Shown: piece after piece, positions 50,401-62,400 of the stretch
Position numbering within the stretch: the stretch's first letter is position 1
Layout of the letters: each line of letters begins with the position of its first letter
Assembly: GCA_943736015.1 (NCBI GenBank)
Contig: OX031061.1
Span: 55,868,192 to 55,932,191 of the forward strand
From: Tridacna crocea
Taxonomy: Eukaryota > Mollusca > Bivalvia > Cardiida > Cardiidae
DNA: 64,000 nt
Direction of reading: 5' to 3'
Translations under genes and position numbers: made by a program
Notes under the pieces: model-generated
What the model was told of the DNA's origin: nothing
The model's database searches: none
Seen by the model: the letters and a program-made list of their open reading frames with translations, nothing else

Positions 50401-53400
50401 TTACAACAAAGATAATAGTGAATGTCAAAAGATTTTGCACAATGATAACAACAACAACAAAAGAGCTAGACAATATCTCTCTAAGATTTCGCAGAAGACA
50501 GCTGAGGTAAGAATTCACTTCAATCTTCCTGTATAACTTGCATTATCTTTGTGTAATGTAGAAATAAGATTATTATTATGTATGGGTAATTGTTTTTCAA
50601 CTCTTGGTGAATTGAAGAAAAGAATAAATTTTAAGAAGTAGACATAATTATTCGAGGCTGTATGACCAAATTCCTTGACACAGGTGACAGTATAAATCAC
50701 AGATTAGACGGTATGTTGTGAGCAATCTTATCTTGGTCTACTCTGTACACAAAACGAAGGTATCTTGTCAAGAGTTAAATTATTATAACATGACCCGGCT
50801 TAAAGAAGTCCAATCAAACTGATATTAAAGGAAAAACAGCATTGTCTTTGTTCAAGGTTTGAACTTGTGACCCCCCCCCCATTAAAGAAATTGTTAACTG
50901 ACGATAGACATAGGGTGATCACAATAGTTCACCTTTAGCTTTAGCCTACGTTTTCCAACTTTAGATTCTATTATAAGAGAATTTTAGAATACTCATACTA
51001 ATCTTGATTTGTTTTCAAAGAAACCCTAGAAACAAAAAAACTAGACTGATATCTTGTCATTCTAAACTTAGGTTGGGCAATTTTTTTTTGGTTCATCATG
51101 GGTCACCTGAAGCTCTAATGTACATTTATTCTTCTCAGCTGACAGCTCTGTATCATCCTTTCCTTGCTATCATGCTTGTCAATACCAAACAATCCTCTTT
51201 TCCCCAAATATGTCTTTCTCAACAAGTGACACAAATTCTCCCCAAATGAAGTGCACACACACATTTTCGCAGGCTTTTGCATTACCTAGTATGGTTCAAA
51301 AAGAAAAGTTTTCTTACCGTTGACAAAAACTTTTTCGTTAACCCAAAGCCTACTAAGCATGATAATGTAGATCAAGATCAGACTGCACAAAACATTTAGT
51401 CTGATTCTGTCCTACACTACAGAGATGTTTCTCTCTAAAAAATAACTTCAAAACTGCAATATTTGGAGTCTTATTAGCATTTTCTCCTTTTCCCACCATG
51501 TTTTCTAAAAGCTTCTTTCTCAGGGGCATCAAAAGTAAGGATTGTGTGGTAATGGATAAGACACTTAGATATCAATTAAATTTTCAAATATGCTTTAACA
51601 AACATAAAATAATGTGTTCTGTTGTCATAATGCATCAGTGTATAAATTACCAAGAAAGTAACTTAGCAAGGTGAGGTTCACTTAAAAAACTTGAACATTC
51701 TAGGCCTAAACAATATCTTATACATTCACCATTTATGAGTTCATTTGACTATGTAAGCATTGAATAATAAATAATATGCGTGTCTATAATTTTTGCAACA
51801 CAACATACAGTCTGTTAGTAAAATACACACACAATATACTCTTATTAACTTTGTCCATACTTAGTTTGAAAAATTGAATTTATAAGCCTATTTACTTGTT
51901 TAAAGACCATTCTTAATATATTCACATAAAATCAATAGAGGATAATCAACTGGTTATTTTTTATATGAAAAATATCTCATGAGGATGCGTTGTAAGGCGT
52001 TGACAAAACAAGTGCGCAGCAGTAGTTTTATTTAACGCCTTACAAGGCATCCGAGTGAGATATTTTTCATATCAAAAATAACCAGTTGATTATTCTATTT
52101 ATTATATACCTTATTAACATTATTTTTTAAAAATTTTTCATATGAAAGTTGAAATCAATAAGTGCTTAATGAAAAAAAAAAAGTAGTTCCAAAATTACAG
52201 CTGTAAGTGAAAGTTGATATCATCACTAGTGATGATATCAAAATTTATTACACTGGGAAATTCCAGGATTTCACTGCTAGGTACATAAAAAAGAACTTCA
52301 ACAGACTGTGAATCATGGTTTAATTATGAATACAGCCTCTAGTTTGTACCAAGAACACTTTTCAAACACATGTTTCATAGGTACATGAGATTATTATCTT
52401 TATTAGGTCAAATACATAATAATCATTAACCCATTACCAAACGACAAAATTTTAGACTGGTCCAAATTGAAAGCATTTGCAGCTGACAAAATAAAACTTG
52501 CTTAAAATTTGAAATTTGTTTTAAGAAAGGTAGAAAACATTGTGGGAAAAGCAGAAAATGCTGGTTACCAGCATTTTCTCCTTTTCCCACAATGTTTTCT
52601 AAAGGCTTCTTTCTCAGGATCATCAAATGAAGGGATTGTGTGGTAATGGGTTAACTTCACAATGAAGGTTTTAATGAAAACAGCCTGTTGGCAAACTAGA
52701 AAGCTGAGCATATATCCTGATGTATCCTACTGCATTTCAGTATGGCAATGGGCTCACATATATTTACACTGTGGTGAACAATTTCATGCTGTTTTACTGG
52801 GAGAAAATCTATAAAAAAGAGACTATAAATCTGTCAACAGAAAAAAAAAGCACAATATTAAAGTCCTATAAAAGTATTTAGTGTTAACCTTTTATTTACT
52901 GAGAGCAAAGGCTCGAATGGTGGAAATTGTTTTTGAAAGGGCAGACGATGGACATGGCCCTTAACGTTTTCAAAACCCCTGCTCCTCAGGGATGGCTAAC
53001 CAATTACCACACAGCAAAATTTTAGACCTATCCAAATTGAAAGCATTTGCAGACAAGAGTTCTGTTTAAAACACTATTACTTTTTACCAAAATACAAACA
53101 TAATCAGCAGCTGATATATTCTCGCTGTAACTTGTTTGGTCTAATTCCTTCAATATTCAAGTAAAATCTAGCATTAACTGTTACTTTGCTAATCTCTTTA
53201 CCAACCAACAACATTTTAGACCTGACCAAACTGAAGGCAGTTGCACACAACAAAATAAATGTGGCTAAAGTACTGGATTTGCCATTTAACCCATTACCAC
53301 ACAATCCCTACTTTTGACGCCCCTGAGAAAGAAGCCTTTTGAAAACACTACGGGAAAAGGAGAAAATGCTGGTAACCAGCATTTTCTCCTTTTCCCACAG

Positions 53401-56400
53401 TGTTTTCTACCCTTCCCAGAACAAATTTCTATTTTTTAGTCACCTTTATTTTGTCGTCTGCAAATGCTTTCAATTTGGAGCAGTCTAAAATTTTTTTGTG
53501 TGGTAAAGAGTTAAATGGTAGAAAAAAAATTGTCAGATGAGAAGATGATCTTGATGAAAAGCATTTTTCTCCTTTTCCAACAATGTTTTCAAAAACCTTA
53601 TTCTTCAGGGCTGTTTATATGGGACTGTGTGGTAAATTACCATATTGGAATATCAATACTGATTTAGGCAGAATTTTGTAAAGAAAGAGGACCCATGTGG
53701 GTGTCAATGCATGGCCATAGTTGATTTTACTGAAAAATTTTAAGATGACAGGGGCCAAAACTGTGTCCAAAAGGTTTTGAAGATTACATGCCCCTGGTGT
53801 ATAAGTTCCCTGTTTGACAATTAACTCTTTACCACACAATCCCGACTTTTAATGATCCTCAGAGAGAGGCCTTTTATAAACACTGTGGGAAAAGGAGAAA
53901 ATGCTGGTAACCAGCATTTTCTCCTTTTCCCACAGGGTTTTCTACCCTTCCCATACCAAATTTTAATTTTTTCAGTCACCTTTATTTTGTCGTCTGCAAA
54001 TGCTTTCAATTTGGACCAGTCTAAAATTTTCTCGTGTGGTAAAGAGTTTACAACTAGTCCAAGTTTCACAAGCATATCTCAAGTAAAAAAAAAAGATATC
54101 ATAAAATGCCTGTTTGTTTTTTCATGACAATGCCTAGGCTATGACCATGCCTTAACTCATTACCAAACAACAAAATTTTAGTTTTGTCCAAATCGAAAGC
54201 ATTTGCAGACGACAAAAATAAAAGAGACTGGATATTTGAAATTTGTTTTGTGAAGGGTAGAAAACATTGTAGGAAAAGGAAAAAATGCTGGTAACCAGCA
54301 TTTTCTCCCTTTCCTACAATGTTTTCTAAAGGCTCCTTTCTCAGGTGGGTTAAAAGAAGGGACTGTGTGGTAATGGGTTAATGTTTTCCTTGAAAACAGG
54401 CAAGTTAAAAATGTCAGAGTAGTTCAGAGACCAATTTCTTCTCTCCAATCTAGATCTGTCCAAAAAAGTGTGTGTTAATGTCACCATCCTAAAGCTAAAA
54501 GCTAACTATAAAAGGTTATTTCCAAATAAATACTTTTATAGGACAAACTGCACGAGTCAAAAAGCACACTACAAGTTAGAAAACATTATAAATTTTGGTT
54601 AATTACTCTCTGTCGGTTTTTTCTTCTTCTTTCGCTTCTTGGATTTCTCTTTTGAGTCTATGTTAGTCACTGCATCCAGTGATGAAACTTGGTTAACTTC
54701 TGTAAAATGCATCCCAGCCAATCAAACGCAAGCAAACGCACACAAACCACCAATCATAAAACAATCAAATATGCCATTCAAAGTTCAAATCTATGATTAG
54801 ACAAAAACAATAATTTCCTGCGAGACAAGAATAAAATCCCAAGTTTTATTGACCCTGAAGTAGACAGCTTTTGCAAACAATGCGGGAAAAGGGGGAAATG
54901 CTGGCAACCAGCATTTCCTCCTTTTCCCACAATGTTTTCTACCTTGTAAAGAAATTTTGATTCATTTCTAATAGCGCCTAATTTGAGGTCTGCAGATGCT
55001 TTCAGTTTGAGTCTAGATTTTGTTGTTTTGTATGGAATTAAAAACAAATGGGATCACAAGGTTCTAAAATGAGTTCAGATTCAGGCAGTTTTACTACATC
55101 TACCCTCACATTTTAAATACAATTCAAAACCTGTACTTCAAACAAATTAACAAATTTTGTTTTCCTGTCACCTTTGGTAGCAATTACAAAGAGTCCAAAG
55201 TAGAACAATGGATTACTTCTTGTATTGTATTTTAAGACTCTCAAAATAACTAGAACTATCACTAAATGTGATCATACCCCCCACCACTCGTCACAAAACA
55301 GCTCCTTATCACAGAATTCAGAATGGTTTAGGAAAAAAAGTAAGAGTTGGAAAAAAAAAATGAAACTTCCGACAAAGGGTTTGCAGTCATTAAAGGGTAA
55401 GGTTAAAACACAAAGGTATATATCTTTTGCAATATACACAGGCAGTAAATTGAACTATTGGAGTGATACAGAGGTAACATTACCAATAATATTTACAGAA
55501 CATGTTTTTTCCATGGAATTGCAGCTGTAATCAAACTCTGGTCAACATAGTATTTCAGTGTATGTGTTGTTATTCACACAAATAAAACACAGAATTCAAA
55601 TTCATTGAGTCTTTGGACTGACAGACGGTCAGACAATTAAAAACAGAATTCAGAGTAAGATACACATTATTAACCCATTACCACACAATCCCTACTTTTG
55701 ACGCCCCTGAGAAAGTAGCCTTTTGAAAACACTGTGGAAAAAGGAGAAAATGCTGGTAACCAGCATTTTCTCCGTTTCCCACAGTGTTTTCTACCCTTCC
55801 CAGAACAAATTTCAATTTTTCAGTTGCCTTTATTTTGTCGTCTGAAAATGCTTTGAAATTTGGACCAGTCTAAATTTTTCTCGTGTGGTAATGGGTTAAT
55901 CAGTCCTGTACATTAAAAGGTGAAGGATTATTTTACTGGCCAAAATTTGTACAAAAGCAATACAATTTAGTGAAAATTGCAAAGTTCAAGGGGAGACAAG
56001 TCTGTAACACATCACAGCAGGGTCATGAAAATTGCACACACGCAATTTTATAGATATACATATATATGTATATATAGAAACACTACGTATAAATGTGAGT
56101 TCGGCACCTAAAAAACTGTAGGAGTATTTCGCTGGACAAATCTGTGTCTATGGACAGACAGACAGCCATGGCGATTCCAGTATACCCCCCTCAACTTCAT
56201 TGTGGGGGGTATAATAACAAGTTAGTAACCTAAGAGGGGAAGGGGAGAAGAGACTATTCACCAAAAACAAACTATAAATGTTACAAAATGAACAAATATT
56301 CTCCCTCCAATCAGCACCATGTCAGTAAAGTGGCAAAATCCGAGAACGGAAATGATTTTCAAAATAAACATCACAAGTGACCTTGACCTTTGACCCCATG

Positions 56401-59400
56401 ACCCAAAAAACAGTAGGGTATCTCCTTCGGTAATTAGCAACACTTGTATAAGTTTCAGGTACCTAGGTCAAATAGTTTTTTAAGTTAGAAGACAGAAATG
56501 AAAAAGTATACAGATGGATAGATTGACAGATGGGTAATCAGACAGACACAGTAAATCCAGTATACCCTCCCCATTTTGTAAGTGGGGGGTATAATGAGAG
56601 TACTTTTAGGACAAAAAAATGTCATCCAATCTATTAATAGCCAAATACAGCTTCGTGAATTTTTATTTTTAGTCAGGGTACAGAAAATTATCGACTCAGA
56701 TAAACAAAAGGCATTCATAGTCCTTTTAACTCTTTACCAGACGACAAAATTTTGGACTTGTCCAAATTGAAAGCATTTGTAGACGACAAAGTAAATGTAA
56801 ATCAAAAATTGAATTTTGACTTTGGAAGGGCTGAAAACATTGTGGGAAAAGGAGAAAATGCTGGTTACCAGCATTTTCTCCTTTTCCAACAATGTTTTCA
56901 AAAGGCTTCTTTTTCCGGGTCATTAAAAGTTAGGATTGTGTGGTAAAGAGTTAAAAGCACCTTCTCATTTTTCCAAGGCCTGTTTCCTTGGAATCATTAA
57001 ACTCTGTATTGTGTGGCAAAGGGTTATTGCTATTCCTGAAAACATTAACTACTGAAAACAATTGCAGGTATATAGGAACAATGTACGAAGAAATAGGCTA
57101 TAGTTTCAACTAGTTCAGATTGGCCATAGCCACTAAATGCAATATGGCCATCATGGTCTTCAAAAAGCTTACTTGAAATTCCACAGTCTGAAATTCATTG
57201 TTTATGAAGAATCTTACTGGTTTAGTTTCACAAAAAGCAATCTGTTTATAAATAAAACTCAAAACGAATGAAGTTGACAATGGACGACAAATTAATACAA
57301 AAATTTCCCCCAGCCTCTGCTCAGGTGACCGAAAAACAATAAACTTTTCCAATTAATTAAACTGACATGTACATGATATTCACCTACTGGTGAGATGTGA
57401 AAAAAGTCAGCACTTAACACTGAAAAAAGAAATTAACTTAGATTAAAACATACCAGTTGTCTGTGGAAAAGGTTGTGGTTGTTGCAACTGGGCACTAGGA
57501 AAAGGTCCAGGGAATCGCTGGTCTGGAGCTGGCATTCTTTGACTTCCACTGCTTACTGCAGGGTCAAACGGGAACCGCTGTGGAATCCAGGACTGTCCTT
57601 CCATGGAACCAGGTGGGAACCGGAACTGAGGATCTCCACCTTCATCTAGATAATGATGAAAGCATATCCATCGATGACCTCATATTGGTACAAGCATTTC
57701 TTATAATAAACTAACACTAAGATCGATAAATGATAGTTTCTTGAACTCGGCAAGCTTTCCAGCACGGGTAGGAATTCCATCTGATAAGCCAAAGGTGAAC
57801 TGAATAAAACCCTGAGAGAGAGTCTTATAAACTTTCCTGCTACCTAATAATTAATGTTAATTATTATGTTGTTGCTCAGAAAAAATATCATATCGACGTA
57901 TCATTAACCCTTTACCACATAATCCCCAGTTTCAATGACCCTGAAGAAGAAGGCTTTTGAAAACATTGTAGGAAAAGGAGAAAATGTTTTCAATCCTTCC
58001 TAAACAAATTTCAATTTTTGAGCCACATTAATTTTCGCATCTGTGAATGCTTTCAACTTGGACAAGTCTAAAAATTTGTTGTTTGGTACAGAGTTAAATA
58101 CTTCTATAAAAATAAATGACAAATTGATACTTTTTTCATTAGCACTGCCAAACGAAATTTTAGCACTGTCCAAATTGACAGCATTTGCAATAACAGTTTC
58201 ATATTGGCTCAAATTGTGCAAATTTTCTACGATAGGGCAGAAAACACTAAGGGAAAAGGAGAAATTGCTGGTTACCAGCATTTTCTCCTTTTCCCACAGT
58301 GTTTTAAAAATGCTTCTTTCCGAGGGACATTAAAAGTCAGGATTGTGCAGTAATGGGTTAAGAAATATCGTAGGAGAGTGATCAAGGATTTACCTGGCTT
58401 CCCAGAGATATTTTTGTTTTGATTTCCTTGTAATTCCCTCTGCTGGTACGTATCACTGAAAGGGTTGTTGTCCTGAAATACGACAAACAAGCAGACAATT
58501 AGCTATCTTAATACACAACAAAAATGTGTACTTGTGCAAATAAATTAAAGTGTTTGCAAATGACAAAGTCTCAGTGACTCAAAGATTGAAATTTGATTTG
58601 AAAAGGGTAATAAACAAGGCAGGAAAAAGAGATAATACTGGTTACCAGCACATGTGCGGATCCAGAGGGGGGGACCGGGGTTCCTCAACCAGGAAGAGTT
58701 GACACTTGAAAATTGCGTCTTGCAAATCTTCAATAAATGATCAGTATATGTGCAAAGTTTCAATTCAATTGAAGGAAAACTGTAGGAGGAGTTCGCAACA
58801 CAAAATTACTAGTATCTTGTACACAGACAGACACACAGACTGGCGGACACACAGGCTGATTCGAGTATACCCCCGAAAACATTCGTTTTTCAGGGGTATA
58901 ATGATGATGTGTCTGTAATAGGGCAGAAAAGATTGTGGGAAAAGAACAAAATGCAGGTTAACCTTCTTCCTAAGGTTTTTAAAACTTGGGACTGTTTGGT
59001 ACAGAGATAACTCATTACCAAACAACAATATTTTAGACTTGTCCAAATCCAAAATAGTTGCAGACGGCAAAATTAAAGTAAATGTAAATTCAAAATTTGT
59101 TTTGTGAAGAGTAGAATACATTGTGGGAAAAGGAGAAAATGCTGGTAACCAGCATTTTCCCCTTTTCACACAATGTTTTCTAAAGGCTTCTTTCTCAGGG
59201 TCGTCAAAAGTGGGGATTGTGTGGTAATGCATTAAAGGGTTAACCAATGAATACACAAACCACAATGGCCATTCTTGGTTGTGCAGGCAATCCAGGTGGA
59301 CGAGGCATGCCTCTGGGGGGTAGCCCTTGTCCCATCTGCTGAAGTCGGCTTTGTACATAAGCATCATACTCTATCCTCTTGCTAGGCGACAGTCTTGCCG

Positions 59401-62400
59401 AACCCTGCATGCCCGGCATGCGTGGAGGTGGGGGCTGCATGGCAGTAGAGGAGACGGGGTTTTGTCCTACTATTGGCATAACTCCTGGGGTTGACTGTTG
59501 TCCCTGCTGAAGCATCTGCTGGTTAAACCGCTCCTATAACAATGTCAGAGTGCCATACAGGTTACTTTCAATTTGTTTTGTTTTGTTAAAATCTATTTGG
59601 ATTTTACCTCAATATTTAACTCATTACCAAACGACATGTTAGGTTTGTCCAAATCAAAAGCATTTACAGACGACAAAATAAAAGTGACTGAAAATTTGAA
59701 ATTTGTTTTGTGGAGGGTAGAAAACATTGTGGGAAAAGGAGAAAATGCTGGTTACCAGCATTTTCTCCTTTTTCCACAATGTTTTCTAGAGGCTTCTTTC
59801 TCAGGGGTCTCAAAAGTACAGATTGTGTGGTAATGGGTTAATTAAAACATCATTTTCAACATTATTATGTACATAAAGTAGCTGTCAGTACATCAGTAAA
59901 TGCTTGCTAAAGTTTCTTTTACCACTACCATGTAAAACATTCTTTCTTAGCCACTAGCCGACTTCACATATACACTGTCAAAACCATGTTTAGGAAGGAA
60001 ACAGACATGAATCTTGTCAAAGTGACCATCATAAATCCTCAAAAAGAATTTGACTCGGCCTGGGATCAAGCCAACAACCCAAATGATTAAGCTCATACTT
60101 TTAACCCATTACCACACAATGATGACTTTTAAAAACCCTGAGAAGGAAGCCTTTTGAAAGCCTTTTGAAAACTTTCTGGAAAAAGAAAATGCTGGTAACC
60201 AGGATTTTCTCCTTTTCCCACAAAAATTTCTACTTTATGAAAGAAAAATTGCATCATTTGAACCACTACAAAATTATCATCTGCAAATGCTTTCGAGTTG
60301 GCTAGGTATGAATTCATGCCTCTAGAGAGTACAAAAGACTTTTTACCCCACTTCACCAATTTTAAAACTTGACCGAGATATCATTAAAAGAAACATTCTG
60401 AATTCTGGACTGAAAATGTAGCCTCTAAAGCAAACAGAAGGTAAAGCCTTCAGAAAACATTGTGGCAACACAAGACAGAAACAGTACTATCACAACAGCT
60501 CACATTGTGTACTTAGTGCTCTGAAGAGCCAAAAAAAGCATGTACTTTTTTTCAGACGTATAATGGCAGTATAAAGGCAGACTTTTAAAATTATCTGATT
60601 GCATTGATCATTTGAACCTGAATTCTACATACCTGTTGTTTTGCCCTATATTCTTGATAAGTGATCTGATGCTGTCTGTTCTGTTTGCGGACCTGCTCTA
60701 GCTGTTTCTGTAACATACTCTGTTCCTGACTGGCTCGCTCCAACTCCATTGCATCCTGAGGTGGCATCTCTAGCCCATTCTTCTTGGCCTGGAAAATAGA
60801 TGTCTTGTGTAGAAACATTATCTATTTTACATATATTTATTAGTTGCTTTATACGGATAAAATGATCTGTCCGAATGGCAAATCTGAGAAGTTCTCCACT
60901 TGTCACATCATCTCTTAAACATTGTTCAGTCTTGAGAGTTAAAAATAAAAGATAGCATGATAACTCTTTACCAGGTAAAAACAATCCCTGATTTTTACAA
61001 CCCTGAGATAGAAGCCTTTTGAAAACATTGTGGGACAAGGAGAAAACGCTGGTAACCAGCATTTTCTCCTTTTCAACAATGTTTTCTACCCTGCTGGAAA
61101 CAAATTTCAATTTGTTAGTTATGTTTTACTTGTCATCTGAAAGTGCTTTCAGTTTGGACCAGCCTAAAATATTGTTGTTTGGTAGAGAGTTAAACTATCT
61201 TGGGGAGAAGAAGACAAAAATAAGAGCTTAACTTCTTACCAAACGACAAAATTTTAGACTTGTCCAAATTGAAAGCACTTGCAGACGACAAAATAAACAT
61301 TATTAAAAAATTAAAATTTGTTTCTAGCAGGGTGGAAAACATCGTGGGAAAAGGAGAAAATGCTGGTTACCAGCATTTTCTCCTTTTCCAACAATGTTTT
61401 CAAAAGAGGTTTATCTAAGGGTCTTAAAAACCAAGGATTGTTTGGTAAAAAGTTAAATGCTGTACTGCAAATGATGGGAGAAAAGCTAAGACAGACAATG
61501 GTGAAACCAATCTGACATTGATGATGCTAGGACCCAAGAAACTGTTTGTATAGGTCAGCATTCTTGCAGTGTTTACCTGTCTATTTCTAGCATTGATAGC
61601 TTTCTTTGTTCGTTTCTGCTTCTGAATCTGTTGTTCCAAAAATTTGATATGCCCTTCCAAAGCCTCTCCATGTTTCACAAGCCAACTCTCGTACTGTATT
61701 TGTTGGTTCTCTGCCTCTGGGCCTGTGTCACCTATACTCAGGATGAAGGAAAAATAATTATGCTCATATGAAATGATCTTTTGTTTATGATAATTTCCAC
61801 AGAGATTGCTTGAGAAGGAGTTCAACTTGTTCCATAAATTGTTTGTAAAAGTTTTAAGTGAACTAAGTTTTTCCTTGTAATACTAGGGTTGACTTTATTT
61901 TTTGATTGTGGATTTTGCCTTCCAAAATCATTGTAAAATTAATGCATGAGCCTTTATCACACAACTAAATTTATAAAAATTAATAGCATTTGCCAATGAA
62001 CAACTGGTTGTGGCTAAAATGATGAGCTGTCTCACAGAAAGGGTAGACCTATTGTCAAACTCATCAAGACAAGAATTCAGACCAAGTTTCACAAGTCAAG
62101 GACTGAAAATATGATCACAAGGGCTTCCACAAGGTAAAAGTTGATGATGGACCTCACGACACACCATGCATGTAAAATGACCATAAACCATGACTTCGAG
62201 CACTTTGTGCTCGGGCGAGCTAAAATGTAGGGAACCAAAATGACACTGAAAACAGCATTATGCACCGACCACACAAAATTAACAAAGCTCATTAACTACT
62301 GAACATATTTTTAGAAATATCCATGCAAAATACAGAATAAAAATACTTATCTGGTTCAATATAAGTAAAAACATTTCAAGCACCTTCTCTTATCGCATGA

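Noticed and set aside
51004-51249. Open frame of 81 codons as a possible extra exon in the 8-kb intron
   Set aside because: On the plus strand, no matching splice sites, and exons 7 and 8 already join in phase.
58765-59367. Minus-strand open frame of 200 codons
   Set aside because: Stitched from a MITE, a GACAGACGGAC-family repeat and part of exon 4 in the wrong frame.
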